DNA of 51,780 bases from Streptomyces sp. SM1 (GCF_002910825.1 NZ_NEUB01000748.1:1-51780), one strand, 5' to 3'. Shown: positions 1 to 8,656, numbered from the stretch's first letter. Numbers and translations: made by a program. The notes: generated by a model from the sequence alone, not told the origin.

Positions 1-467
1 GACATGAGGAACACCGCGTCAATGGCAAAGCGGTCGGCGGTGGGAACTCCTTGCATTGAGAAGTGCGACACGACGCGAGCTGCATTGAAAGAGGCTCAAG
101 GGAACCTCTGGTTTCCAGCGTAGGTCACCGTGGGAGTCGGTTTAGAGAGGGCGCCCTGTCCGGACGTAACTGTTGGCAGTGGAACACGGGAACCCCGTAC
201 GGGTCCGGCTGGTCAGCCGGTAAGCCGGAGGCAACGAAGGCAGAACTCCAGTGCGGGAACAGGATGTCCCAAGAAGCGAATGCCGCTGGGGCGAAAGCCC
301 AGAGGAAAGCTCGGGTCTTGGGGACTCTCCCCCTCCGGGTATAACTCGGCGGATACCAGTTTTGTAGCTGGGCTTGAAAGAGCGCTGACGTGGGACAGGT
401 AGGCCATGTAGAGCCAACGGGCAAAACCTTGCACCGAGGCGCAAGTTAGACAGGAGGAGGGGCGACA

Positions 468-2219
468 ATGTCTTTGGTGTCGCAGTGCGCCCTCCCGATG
501 AACGGACCCGAGGGCGACGCAGAATTCTGGGCCGGTATCGATTGGCGCTCAGAAGAAGCATCCGTAAAGCGGCTGCGCCAGAGGATCTACAGGGCTGCAC
601 GGAACGGCGACATGAAGCGGGTGCGCAACCTGCAAAAGCTCATGCTGCGATCCAAGGCGAACAGCTTGACAAGTGTTCGCCGGGTGGCACAGCAGAGCAC
701 CGGAAAGAAGACGGCGGGTATCGATGGGGTCGTCGCGCTGACTCCGAAAGATCGGGGTGCTCTGGCGAGGAAGACTCTCGCTGAACCGGGCATCCCGGCA
801 AAGCCCGTCAAGCGTGTGTACATCCCGAAGGCAAACGGGAAGACCCGGCCGTTGGGCATTCCTGTCATACGCGACCGCGCAAATCAGGCGAGGGTGAAGA
901 ACGCTCTAGAGCCGGAATGGGAAGCGCGGTTCGACGGTCGAACCTACGGGTTCCGGCCGGGGCGCGGATGCGCTGACGCGATCGGGGCCATCTTCCAGAT
1001 AGCCTGCCAGAAGACCGCAAAACGGCTGTGGGTTCTCGACGCGGACCTGTCGGCGGCCTTCGACCGCATCAGCCACAGTTACCTCATGGACTCCATCGGC
1101 CTGTTTCCGGGCCGGCAGCAGATCAGAGGATGGTTGCGTGCTGGGGTCATGGAGCAGGGCACTTACGCACACACGATCGAAGGCACGCCGCAAGGCGGAG
1201 TCGTCAGTCCTCTGTTGCTCAATGTGGCCCTGCACGGGATGGGGGGCGCGATTAACGCAAATGTTCCCGCCAGAGGGACAAGGCATGTTCCCCCCGCTCT
1301 TGTTCTGTACGCCGATGACTTCGTGGTGTTGTGCGCCTCGGAGACGGAGGCGCATGATCTGCAAACGAAGTTAGCTGTCTGGCTCCAGCCGAGAGGGCTT
1401 TCTTTCAACGAGGAAAAGACGCGTGTCGTCCATCTCGCTGATGGATTTGACTTCCTCGGATTCAATGTCAGGCGCTACGACCAGAAGCTGATCATCAAGC
1501 CGAGCAAGGATGCAGTACAACGGGTCAAGAAGAAGATAAGGACCATCATCCGACAACACCGGGGCGCACCCGCCGAACGTCTGGCTGGCGCCCTCGGACC
1601 TCTTGTTCGAGGATGGTCCATCTACTATCGGCACGTTGTCTCGAAGGAAACTTTCAGGAAGCTGGACGACTTCACGCACCACGCCTTGAGAAGGTGGGCG
1701 ATCTACTGCAATCGACGGAAGACGCCCCGCTGGCTCCGGGAGCGGTATTGGGGGAAGTTCGACAAAAGTCGAGAGGACAGGTGGGTCTTCGGCTCCAAAG
1801 CCGGATACTTGCCCAAGTTCGCCTGGACCGGAATCGTCCGGCACGTGATGGTCAAGGGAGACTCCTCCCAGGACGACGCGGAACTGGACAGCTACTGGAG
1901 AAAACGAGCCCGAAAGCGGATGCCAGGAGTGGAATCCAAACGGATTCTTTTGCTAGCAGCCCGACAGAAGGGACTGTGCCCCAGATGCGGGCAGGACCTG
2001 ATCGAAGGCGCAGGGTACGACCCTGATGACGTCAACGATTGGGCCCGTTGGTTCACGGCCTCATACCGGGGAATTCATGTGCACCATCTGCAATACCGCA
2101 GCCGGGGTGGAAGCGACCACCTCGACAATCTGGAAGTTGTACACACTCTGTGCCACCGGCAGCTGCACGCCGGTGACCGGAAGAATGGCACCGAACTGAG
2201 CGGCCATAGGCCCGCTTGA
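468..2219 (+). CDS. ltrA: Group II intron reverse transcriptase/maturase with HNH endonuclease domain
   Basis: This 583-residue protein has a reverse transcriptase domain with the catalytic motif YADD at about residue 281 and the upstream motif TPQGGVVSPLL. A maturase (X) region follows with the GFNVRRY and LVRGWSIYYRH segments. The C-terminus is an HNH nuclease with zinc-binding pairs CPRCG and the HVHH catalytic region (about 505-570). The protein aids splicing of its own intron and cuts target DNA for retromobility. The start is supported by a strong GGAGGAGGGG ribosome-binding site just upstream. The stop codon overlaps the first bases of domain V. All domains appear complete, so the element could be active. 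Confidence 0.95.
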   Translation: MSLVSQCALPMNGPEGDAEFWAGIDWRSEEASVKRLRQRIYRAARNGDMKRVRNLQKLMLRSKANSLTSVRRVAQQSTGKKTAGIDGVVALTPKDRGALARKTLAEPGIPAKPVKRVYIPKANGKTRPLGIPVIRDRANQARVKNALEPEWEARFDGRTYGFRPGRGCADAIGAIFQIACQKTAKRLWVLDADLSAAFDRISHSYLMDSIGLFPGRQQIRGWLRAGVMEQGTYAHTIEGTPQGGVVSPLLLNVALHGMGGAINANVPARGTRHVPPALVLYADDFVVLCASETEAHDLQTKLAVWLQPRGLSFNEEKTRVVHLADGFDFLGFNVRRYDQKLIIKPSKDAVQRVKKKIRTIIRQHRGAPAERLAGALGPLVRGWSIYYRHVVSKETFRKLDDFTHHALRRWAIYCNRRKTPRWLRERYWGKFDKSREDRWVFGSKAGYLPKFAWTGIVRHVMVKGDSSQDDAELDSYWRKRARKRMPGVESKRILLLAARQKGLCPRCGQDLIEGAGYDPDDVNDWARWFTASYRGIHVHHLQYRSRGGSDHLDNLEVVHTLCHRQLHAGDRKNGTELSGHRPA

Positions 2220-2292
2220 GCCGTGTGCGCTGGAAGGCGCAAGCACGGTTCTGAGGGGGCGGGGACGCAGCAATGCGTCCCCGCTACCCGAC
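2218..2292 (+). ncRNA. Group II intron domains V and VI
   Basis: Domain V runs from about 2218 to 2251: a stem beginning GAGCCGTGTGCG, a short GGAAG-type loop, and a returning strand ending GCACGGTTC. Domain VI (about 2254-2292) is a GC-rich hairpin closed by GCAA with a CTAC segment carrying the likely branch-point A. These form the catalytic core and the lariat branch site. Confidence 0.85.
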
Positions 2293-2310
2293 CGAGGTGG
2301 GGCGTCCGAG

Positions 2311-3945
2311 GCTTGATCAAATAGGCGGAGAGTACTCCTGACCTGCAACGATGTGACTTGTCTAGGGTCATGTCGCCGTAGGGAAAGAAGCACTCTCCAG
2401 GTGAAGAAGCGTATCGGGTCCTACCCGTCTGTCCGCACCGAGGGCGGCGGCCGGGCGGTGGTCTCGCAGGCCGGGGGCGTGCTGCTGGTCGAGACCGTCC
2501 GCAAGGCCGGCTTGGACACCGCGATATCCGCGGCGCTGACGCCGTGGCGGAAGCCGCGGGCGGTGCATGATCCGGGGAAGATCCTGCTGGACGTGGCCCT
2601 GGCGGCGGCGCTGGGCGGAGACTGCCTCGCCGATGTCGGCATGCCGCGGGCCGAGCCGGCCGTGTTCGGGCCTGTCGCCTCCGACCCGACGGTCTCCCGC
2701 CTGATCGACACCCTCGCCGCCTCCGGCGACCGAGCTCTGCAGGCCATCCGGGCCGCGCGCGCCGAAGCACGCGAACGAGTCTGGCGGTTGGCCGACCGGG
2801 AAGCGCCCGATGCCGACGGGACGGTGACCGTCGATCTCGACGGGGTGCTGGTGATCGCGCACTCCGACAAGGAGGACGCGGCCCCGACCTGGAAGCGGAC
2901 CTGGGGCCACCACCCGCTGACGGCCTTCGTCGACCACGGGCCGGGCGGCACCGGAGAGCCGGTGGCAGCCCTGCTCAGGCCCGGGAACGCGGACTCGAAC
3001 ACCGCCACCGACCACATCACCGCCACTCAACTGGCCCTGGCCCAACTGCCGAAGAAGTACCGGCGCGGACGTCAGCCCCTGATCCGCACCGACTCCGCGG
3101 GCGGCACCCACGCCTTCGTGTCCTGGCTCGCGAAGCGAGGACGCTGGCTGTCCTACTCGGTCGGCATGACGGTCACCGAAGCGATCCACGAACACGTGCT
3201 GAAGGTCCCCGCCCCGGCCTGGACGGCGGCCATCGAGACCAATGGTGAGGTCCGTGACGGGGCCTGGGTCGCCGAGCTCACCGGCAGGCTGCTGGACGGC
3301 TGGCCCACGGGCATGCGACTGATCGTCCGAAAGGAACGGCCGCATCCCGGGGCCCAGTTGAGGATCACCGACGCGGACGGCATGCGGATCACCTGCTTCG
3401 CCACCAACACCTCTGACCGGCCGATCGCCGAACTCGAGCTCCGCCACCGCCTGCGGGCCCGGGCCGAGGACCGCATCCGGGCCGCCCGCACGACCGGACT
3501 ACGCAACCTGCCCCCGCACCACACCGCCCAGAACAAGGTCTGGCTCGAGATCGTCCAGATCGCCCTCGACCTGCTGGCCTGGATGCCCATGCTCGCCCTG
3601 ACCGGCCAGGCCCGCCTCTTCGAGCCCCGCCGGCTGCGGCTCCGCCTGTTCTCCGCGGCCGCCCAGCTCGTCACCACCGGTCGGCGCCGCATCCTCCGCC
3701 TCGCCCGCCACTGGCCCTGGACCCATGAAATTACCGGCGCCCTTGAACGGCTTGCGCTCCTGCCGAACCCCGGCTGAACAGCAGATTCGCCTGTCCCTAC
3801 GAGAAGAGGATCCAGCCCGGAGCAGTGGAACCCGGCGCCCACCCGAGGCGACACTCGGGCCGTCGGAATGCCCGCCATCAGCCACCGAGAGCGAAACGGT
3901 CCACCGACTCCGTCGGCGGACCATGCAAGATCGAGGCTAGCCTTT
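2311..3945 (+). mobile_element. IS1380-like insertion sequence (ends approximate)
   Basis: A complete IS1380-type transposase gene is flanked by weakly inverted sequences: GCTTGATCAAATAGGCGG near 2311 and, on the other strand, CCTCGATCTTGCATGG near 3937. About two thirds of the bases match, so the ends are tentative and no target duplication was seen. The left end lies about 20 nt beyond the group II intron 3' end, so the intron may have inserted beside the element. Confidence 0.5.
2401..3777 (+). CDS. IS1380 family transposase
   Basis: The protein (458 residues from GTG at 2401) carries the DDE-type features of IS1380 transposases: an early Asp in VTVDLDGVLV, a second Asp in LIRTDSAGG, and a C-terminal conserved region around VWLEIVQIALDLLAW that should hold the Glu. 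It also has the family segment WGHHPLTAFVDHG. An in-frame ATG at 2353 is possible, but homology begins at VKKRIGSYP. The gene is full length and undisrupted, so it may be functional. It would move its own element by cut-and-paste transposition. Confidence 0.88.
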   Translation: MKKRIGSYPSVRTEGGGRAVVSQAGGVLLVETVRKAGLDTAISAALTPWRKPRAVHDPGKILLDVALAAALGGDCLADVGMPRAEPAVFGPVASDPTVSRLIDTLAASGDRALQAIRAARAEARERVWRLADREAPDADGTVTVDLDGVLVIAHSDKEDAAPTWKRTWGHHPLTAFVDHGPGGTGEPVAALLRPGNADSNTATDHITATQLALAQLPKKYRRGRQPLIRTDSAGGTHAFVSWLAKRGRWLSYSVGMTVTEAIHEHVLKVPAPAWTAAIETNGEVRDGAWVAELTGRLLDGWPTGMRLIVRKERPHPGAQLRITDADGMRITCFATNTSDRPIAELELRHRLRARAEDRIRAARTTGLRNLPPHHTAQNKVWLEIVQIALDLLAWMPMLALTGQARLFEPRRLRLRLFSAAAQLVTTGRRRILRLARHWPWTHEITGALERLALLPNPG

Positions 3946-4186
3946 CGGCGTGTACACGCGCCCCTGACGCAGCGTGCCTGCCAGCCGCACTCTTGCCCGG
4001 TCCTCGCACCAACGCGCTGCTTCCTCCATCAGCACAGCTGCCAGCCGTTCCGAGTTTGCAGCAAAGCATGCGGTGCCGTCCCGGAGGTCGGGATGACGTA
4101 GCCGGAAACCTTTCGGGCCACTCCGATCAGCCCACTGACAGCCACCCCTTGGGATACGCCGCCGAACTCACGCACGACCCTCCGCC

Positions 4187-4465
4187 TCACCGTGCAGGCC
4201 ACTCGTTCGCCCGCTTCAACTCGGCGTTCTCCTTCTTCAGCGCCTTGAGCTGGGCGGACTCCTCCGTCGTCGTTCCCGGACGCTGCCCGGCGTCGACCTC
4301 CTGCTGCTTCACCCAGTTCCGCAGCGTCTCTCGGGAACCGATGTCCAGCTTCTCGACGACGGACTGCAGGGCTGCCGTCTCAGTCCGATGGTCGCCGCGC
4401 ACCTCGGCGACCATGCGCACCGCACGACGGCGCAGCTCAAGGGGGTAACGGGAGGGTCGTGCCAT
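4187..4465 (-). pseudogene. IS3 family transposase OrfA, truncated
   Basis: The N-terminal 85 or so residues match IS3 OrfA proteins: a helix-turn-helix opening with RYPLELRRRAVRMV, the ETLRNWVKQQEVD segment, and a leucine-zipper stretch LKALKKENAELKRANE. After RANE the family sequence (normally running into ILKxAxAFFAxE) stops and unrelated codons lead to a nearby stop. The OrfB partner is absent, so no active transposase can be made. Confidence 0.8.
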
Positions 4466-4515
4466 GACTCAATCCTTACACGGAATCGAGTCTCCACTTC
4501 ACTCGGGGCGGTTCA
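4187..4515 (-). mobile_element. IS3-type element, left end fragment
   Basis: On the minus strand the element begins at 4515 with TGAACCGCCCCGAGTGAAG, the IS3-type left inverted repeat. It continues through the start of orfA and is lost inside orfA near 4195. No orfB (integrase core) is found downstream. It is a dead remnant whose left end has cut into the arsI/cadI gene. Confidence 0.75.
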
Positions 4516-4946
4516 GCGGCGTCGGCCGCTTCCCTGGCGTCGGCGTCAGCGGGGCCTGCGCTCTGCTTGGTCAGGGTGTCGGTGTCGCCCTTGACCACGT
4601 AGACCTCGCAGGGCTCCTGGCCGGGGCCGCGGACCCAGACCTTGTCCTGCAGGGCGTAGCAGCAGACCGTATCGTTCTCCTCGGCCGTCGCCAGCCCCGC
4701 TGCGCTCAGCCGGGTGGTGGCGGCATGGACAGCTTCCGTGCTGTCGACCTCGACCCCGAGGTGGTCCATGCAGGTCGCCGCGTCCGCCTCGCCTTCGATG
4801 AGAACGAGTTTGAGTGGGGGCTCGGCGACGGCGAAGTTGGCGTAGCCTTCGCGGAGTTTGGCGGGCTCGGTGCCGAAGAGCTTCGTGTAGAAGGCGATGG
4901 AAGCGGAGAGATCCGGTACCCGTAGGGCGAGTTGCACGCGGGACAT
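4476..4946 (-). CDS. arsI: ArsI/CadI-like glyoxalase-fold protein with IS-derived tail
   Basis: This is a vicinal-oxygen-chelate fold protein of the ArsI (C-As lyase) / CadI (cadmium-induced) family. The core is intact: MSRVQLALRV start, FYTKLFGTEPAKLREGYANFA, the metal His in HLGVEV, and the Cys pair in TVCCYALQDKVWV that binds trivalent arsenic in ArsI. ArsI cleaves the carbon-arsenic bond of trivalent organoarsenicals. The start at 4946 has a strong AGGAGG site 6 nt upstream. The last 12 or so codons and the stop are supplied by the IS3 left end, replacing the native tail, which in CadI-type proteins is Cys-containing. It follows a truncated arsO-like gene by 30 nt, probably one old transcription unit. 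Confidence 0.8.
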   Translation of the reverse strand: MSRVQLALRVPDLSASIAFYTKLFGTEPAKLREGYANFAVAEPPLKLVLIEGEADAATCMDHLGVEVDSTEAVHAATTRLSAAGLATAEENDTVCCYALQDKVWVRGPGQEPCEVYVVKGDTDTLTKQSAGPADADAREAADAAEPPRVKWRLDSV

Positions 4947-4976
4947 GGTCAACCTCCTGAGAACGGGGTCGGTGTG

Positions 4977-5747
4977 TCAGCAGCCACCCGAGGCGGCCGG
5001 TGCGCCGACACCGATCTGCAGCGTGGCGGGGGCGGCGCAGCAGCCTCCGCCTTCGGCGCTCTGCTCGGCGTCGGGCTCGTCGAACAGGCCCGCGCCGCCG
5101 CACACTCCGGTCTCCGGCAGGGTCAGCTCGACGCGTTCGGCCGCCTCGTGGTCGCCGGCGAGCGCGGCCGTGATGGAGCGGACCTGTTCGTAGCCGGTCA
5201 TGGCGAGGAACGTGGGGGCGCGGCCGTAGGACTTCATGCCGGCCAGGTAGACGCCCTGCTCGGGGTGGGAGAGCTCCTTGACGCCGTGCGGGTAGACGGT
5301 GCCGCAGGAGTGGGCGTTCGGGTCGATCAGCGGGGCGAGTGCGGTCGGGGCCTGGAGGCGCTCGTCGAGGCCGAGACGGAGCTCGGAGAGGAAGGAGAGG
5401 TCGGGGCGGAAGCCGGTCAGGACGATGACCTCGTCGACCGGGTCCAGGCGGCGGCCGTCCTCGGCGACGAGGACCAGCCGGTCGCCGTCCCGTTCGACCG
5501 CTTCCGTACGGAATCCGGTGACGGCGCTGGCGTACCCCTTCTCCACCGCCGCCTTGGCGCGCAGGCCGAGGGCGCCGCGCGCAGGGAGTTGGTCGGCCTC
5601 GCCACCGCCGTAGGTGGCGTCGCCGATGCTCCGGCGCAGGATCCAGACGGCGTGCGTGTCCGCCTCATCCCCGGCCAGGTCGGCGAGCAGGGCGAGGGCG
5701 GTGAAGGCGGAGGCGCCGGAGCCGACGACCGCCGTGCGCTTCTGGAG
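4977..5747 (-). pseudogene. arsO: ArsO-like flavin monooxygenase, 5'-truncated
   Basis: The frame ending at 4977 can be read upstream to about 5747. It encodes the second nucleotide-binding motif (AVVGSGASAFTALALLADL), the VIVLTGFRPDL segment and a Cys-rich tail (GGGCCAAPA, final GGC) of an arsenic-cluster FAD/NAD(P) oxidoreductase. The N-terminal FAD-binding GxGxxG domain, about 150-200 residues, is missing. The frame runs at about 5747 into the end of a pstS gene on the other strand. The first ATG in frame is at 5546, so any product would be a C-terminal fragment. It is unlikely to be active. Confidence 0.75.
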
Positions 5748-5972
5748 TTCGACTACCGGACCTCCGCCGACGGCACGTATCCGATCGTGCTGGTCAGTTA
5801 CGAGATCGTCTGCGACAAGGGCAATGACGCCGAGACCCTCCCGGCGCTCAAGTCATTCCTGACCTACACCGCCAGTGACGCGGGTCAGGCACCACTGTCC
5901 CGGATCCACTACGCGCCACTTCCGGCGTCCGTGGCCGCCGAGGTACGAGAGGTGATCGCCACCCTGGGCTGA
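5740..5972 (+). pseudogene. pstS 3'-end fragment (phosphate-binding protein)
   Basis: The plus-strand frame ending at 5972 encodes the last ~75 residues of a PstS-type phosphate-binding protein: FDYRTSADGTYPIVLVSYEI, then LKSFLTYTASDAGQ and YAPLPASVAAEV before the stop. Upstream of about 5745 this similarity vanishes and the antisense arsO-like gene begins. It is not a copy of the intact PstS at 15894-16871, whose tail is different, so it marks a lost second phosphate-binding gene. Confidence 0.7.
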
Positions 5973-5983
5973 CCGCCTGCGGC

Positions 5984-7048
5984 TCATCTTCCGGCGTCGA
6001 GAAGCCCGGCGATCTCCCGCGCCGCGTCGCGGGCCGTCCGTCCGACGCCGATGAGCGTGGCGGAGGCGGGGCCCGTCCAGTCCCCGTATCCGAGGAGGTG
6101 CAGCCGGGGGTCCGCCACGGCGCGCGTGCCCTGGGTGGCGATGTGGCCGTGCGGGCCGCGCAGGCCCAGGGGCGACAGGTGCGAGAGGGCGGGCCGGAAG
6201 CCGGTGCACCAGATCACCGCGTCGGCGGGCGCCCGCGTGCCGTCGGCCCAGACGACGCCGTCACGGTCGAGCCGGACGAACATGGGCGACCCCTTGAGCC
6301 GCCCGGCGTCCCTGGCCTCGCGCACGGGCGCTACGGCGACGATGTCCCCCAGTGAGGCGACGCCCCCGGTGTCCGTGCGGCCCTCGTCGAGGGCGCGGCG
6401 GCGGGCGGTGGCCGCGTCGAACAGGGCACGGCCGTCGATGTCGTCGGCGAGGAAGCGGGGCGGACGCTGGGTCACCCAGGTCAGTTCGGTGTCGTGGGCG
6501 AGGTCGGCGGCAATCTGTGCGCCGGAGTTGCCGCCCCCGACGACGATCACGCGCTGGCCCGCGAAGTCCCGCGGTCTGCGGTAGGAGACGGTGTGCAGTT
6601 GCCTGCCCTCGAAGTCCCCGCGGCCGGGGACGCCGGGGAGGAAGGGACGCCACCAAGTGCCGGTCGCGCTGATCACCGCGCGTCCGTGCCACGTGCCGGA
6701 GTCGGTCTCCACTCGCAGCAGCCGTCCGTCGTCGTGCACGCCGACCACCCGGACCGGTCGCCGCACGGGGAGGTCGTAGCGCTTCTCGTAATCACTCAGA
6801 TAGGCCACCACGTGCCCAGCGTCCGGGTACTCCTGGCCCGGCTGCGTCGGCATGAGGCGGCCGGGGAGGGAGGAGAAGGCGGCCGGGGAGAACAGGTGGA
6901 GCGAGTCCCAGGTGTGCTGCCAGGCCCCGCCGGGGGTGGCCTGGGCGTCGAGGACGACGAAGTCCAGGCCCTGGCGGCGCAGGTGGTAGCCGGCGGCGAG
7001 CCCTGCCTGGCCGCCGCCGATCACCACCACGTCGGTGTGCTGTGTCAT
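5984..7048 (-). CDS. arsO: ArsO-like flavin-dependent monooxygenase
   Basis: A 354-residue flavoprotein with an N-terminal FAD motif (VVVIGGGQAGLAAGYHL), a central NAD(P)H motif (VIVVGGGNSGAQIAADLA), and the WCTGFRPALSHL region near the end. ArsO is the flavin monooxygenase of Streptomyces ars operons (arsRBOCT). Its exact chemistry is less settled than that of ArsC or Acr3. The start at 7048 was chosen because it overlaps the stop of the preceding small gene (ATGA) and begins just before the FAD motif. It is the last gene of the arsR-acr3-orf-arsO operon, and it is complete, unlike the paralogue at 4977-5747. Confidence 0.88.
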   Translation of the reverse strand: MTQHTDVVVIGGGQAGLAAGYHLRRQGLDFVVLDAQATPGGAWQHTWDSLHLFSPAAFSSLPGRLMPTQPGQEYPDAGHVVAYLSDYEKRYDLPVRRPVRVVGVHDDGRLLRVETDSGTWHGRAVISATGTWWRPFLPGVPGRGDFEGRQLHTVSYRRPRDFAGQRVIVVGGGNSGAQIAADLAHDTELTWVTQRPPRFLADDIDGRALFDAATARRRALDEGRTDTGGVASLGDIVAVAPVREARDAGRLKGSPMFVRLDRDGVVWADGTRAPADAVIWCTGFRPALSHLSPLGLRGPHGHIATQGTRAVADPRLHLLGYGDWTGPASATLIGVGRTARDAAREIAGLLDAGR

Positions 7049-7221
7049 GCCGCCTGTACCACCGCGCACGTGGTGCACCGAGCGGTGCGGGCCATGACCT
7101 TGCCGGGTCGTCCGAGGAGGGGTCCTCCGCGCACGACGCGATGGGCGACGAGCGTGTGCCCGTGGCAGACGCCGACGGCCGTGCTGGTCGTTCCCGGTGC
7201 GCGGCGGTCCAGGCAGTGCAT
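7045..7221 (-). CDS. Small Cys/His-containing protein between acr3 and arsO
   Basis: A 58-residue reading frame fills the gap between acr3 and arsO. Its ATG overlaps the acr3 stop (TGATG) and its stop overlaps the arsO ATG (ATGA), so all three appear translationally coupled. It contains four Cys (positions 3, 19, 49, 52, the last two as CTTC) and a CHGH segment, which could bind a thiophilic metalloid or zinc. I do not recognise a family. The double coupling argues that it is a real gene. It could instead be a translational bridge with no protein role. Confidence 0.55.
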   Translation of the reverse strand: MHCLDRRAPGTTSTAVGVCHGHTLVAHRVVRGGPLLGRPGKVMARTARCTTCAVVQAA

Positions 7222-8330
7222 CAGTGGTTCCCGCCCTCAGTGGTCAGAGCGGACGGGGTGAACTTCTTGCGCCAGGCCAGGGACACGTAGACGAGGCCGA
7301 TCAGGACGGGCACCTCGATGAGCGGTCCCACGACGCCGGACAGGGCCTGGCCCGAGGTGACGCCGAAGGTGGCGATGGCGACGGCGATGGCCAGCTCGAA
7401 GTTGTTGCCGGCGGCGGTGAAGGCGAGGGTGGCCGTGCGGTCGTAGGCGAGGCCGATCGCCTTGCCCAGCAGGAAGGTGCCGGCCCACATCACGGCGAAG
7501 TACACCAGCAGCGGCAGTGCGATGCGTGCGACGTCGAACGGCTGGGAGGTGATCGTCTTCCCCTGGAGAGCGAAGAGGATGACGATCGTGAACAGCAGGC
7601 CGTAGAGCGCCCACGGGCCGATCTTCGGAAGGAACTTCGACTCGTACTTCTCGCGGCCGAGCTTCTTCTCGCCGATGCGGCGGGTGAGGAAGCCGGCCAG
7701 CAGGGGGACGCCGAGGAAGATGACGACGTTCAGGGCGATCTCCCACATGGAGATGTCCAGGTGTTCACCGTCGCCCAGGCCCAGCCAGCCGGGCAGCAGG
7801 TCGAGGTAGAACCAGCCGAGCAGACCGAACGCCAGGACCTGGAACACCGAGTTGAGCGCCACGAGCACGGCCGCCGCCTCGCGGTCGCCGCAGGCGAGGT
7901 CGTTCCAGATGATGACCATGGCGATGCAGCGGGCGAGCCCGACGATGATCAGGCCGGTGCGGTACTCGGGCAGGTCCGGCAGGAAGATCCACGCGAGCGC
8001 GAACATCACCGCCGGGCCGACGATCCAGTTGATCACCAGCGACGAGGCCATGAGCCTGCGGTCGCCCGTGACGGCGTCGAGCTTGTCGTAGCGGACCTTG
8101 GCCAGGACCGGATACATCATGATCAGCAGGCCGATGGCGATCGGCAGGGAGATGCCGCCGATCTCGACCTTGGCGAGGGCGTCGTTCAGGCCCGGGACGG
8201 CTCGGCCCAGACCGAGGCCGACGGCCATGGCGAGGAGGATCCAGACGGCGAGGAAGCGGTCGAGCGTCGACAGCTTCGCGACGACCGAGGACTCCTCGGT
8301 GCTCGTCGCGGGTGTTTCGGTGCGGGTCAC
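7221..8330 (-). CDS. acr3: Acr3-type arsenite efflux permease
   Basis: A 369-residue membrane protein with about ten hydrophobic segments, matching the Acr3 (bile acid/arsenite exporter) family: TLDRFLAVWILLAMAVGLGLG at the start, the conserved Cys in NDLACGDREAAAVLVALNS, and NNFELAIAVAIATFG near the end. It exports As(III) from the cytoplasm using the proton motive force. The GTG start at 8330 overlaps the arsR stop (GTGA). A longer in-frame extension into arsR is a reading artefact. It corresponds to arsB of arsRBOCT. Confidence 0.95.
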   Translation of the reverse strand: MTRTETPATSTEESSVVAKLSTLDRFLAVWILLAMAVGLGLGRAVPGLNDALAKVEIGGISLPIAIGLLIMMYPVLAKVRYDKLDAVTGDRRLMASSLVINWIVGPAVMFALAWIFLPDLPEYRTGLIIVGLARCIAMVIIWNDLACGDREAAAVLVALNSVFQVLAFGLLGWFYLDLLPGWLGLGDGEHLDISMWEIALNVVIFLGVPLLAGFLTRRIGEKKLGREKYESKFLPKIGPWALYGLLFTIVILFALQGKTITSQPFDVARIALPLLVYFAVMWAGTFLLGKAIGLAYDRTATLAFTAAGNNFELAIAVAIATFGVTSGQALSGVVGPLIEVPVLIGLVYVSLAWRKKFTPSALTTEGGNH

Positions 8331-8635
8331 GGACAGGCCCTCTTGTTGTCGGCGGCGTTGCGGGCGGACTCGGCCAGGTCGGCGAACTGACCGGCGAGCG
8401 AGGCGATGACGTCCGGACGCACCTTGTAGTACGTGTAGCGACCGCACGGCTCCGTCTCGACGACACCCGCCTCGCGCAGCACTCTCAGGTGGTTGGAGAG
8501 GTTGGTCTGCCGGGCGCCGGTCTCCTCCACGAGGTGGGAGGTGCACAGCGTCTCTCTGGCGAGCAGGGTCACGATCTGCAGCCTGAGCGGGTCCGCCAGA
8601 ACCCGGATCAGGTCAGTGTCGACTGACGTCATCAT
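8327..8635 (-). CDS. arsR: ArsR-family arsenite-responsive repressor
   Basis: A 102-residue winged-helix repressor: DPLRLQIVTLLARETLCTSHL, recognition region RQTNLSNHLRVLREAGVV, wing with GRYTYYKV. Cys in ETLCTSH and in EPCGRY are candidate As(III) ligands. ArsR represses its own operon until arsenite binds. It is first in the arsR-acr3-orf-arsO operon and divergent from arsC, so it probably controls both through the 92-nt intergenic region. Two adjacent ATG codons (MM) open the frame; either may start. Confidence 0.92.
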   Translation of the reverse strand: MMTSVDTDLIRVLADPLRLQIVTLLARETLCTSHLVEETGARQTNLSNHLRVLREAGVVETEPCGRYTYYKVRPDVIASLAGQFADLAESARNAADNKRACP

Positions 8636-8638
8636 GTA

Positions 8639-8656
8639 CTGATACTCTCACATCAG
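8639..8656. promoter_or_regulatory. Candidate ArsR operator (CTGAT-N8-ATCAG)
   Basis: A perfect 5-bp inverted repeat, CTGAT at 8639 and ATCAG at 8652, separated by eight bases, lies 3 nt upstream of arsR and 71 nt upstream of arsC. Its position between divergent ars genes fits an autoregulatory ArsR site. It was identified from symmetry only. Confidence 0.5.

Larger units (their letters stand above)
63..2292 (+). mobile_element. Group II intron with an internal maturase gene
   Basis: The 5' end matches the group II consensus (GTGCG at 63). The 3' end holds a domain V hairpin, then a domain VI hairpin with an unpaired A and a terminal AC near 2292. An intron-encoded protein gene occupies the domain IV position. 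The element would self-splice as RNA and move by target-primed reverse transcription. Boundaries were judged from consensus ends; I could not find a convincing EBS/IBS pairing. The flanking exon (1-62 and from 2293) matches no gene I recognise. Confidence 0.85.

Noticed and set aside
63..97. CTCAA near 93 as EBS1 pairing with TTGAG of the 5' exon
   Set aside because: It is too close to the intron 5' end and lies within a local hairpin (GAGG/CCTC); likely chance.
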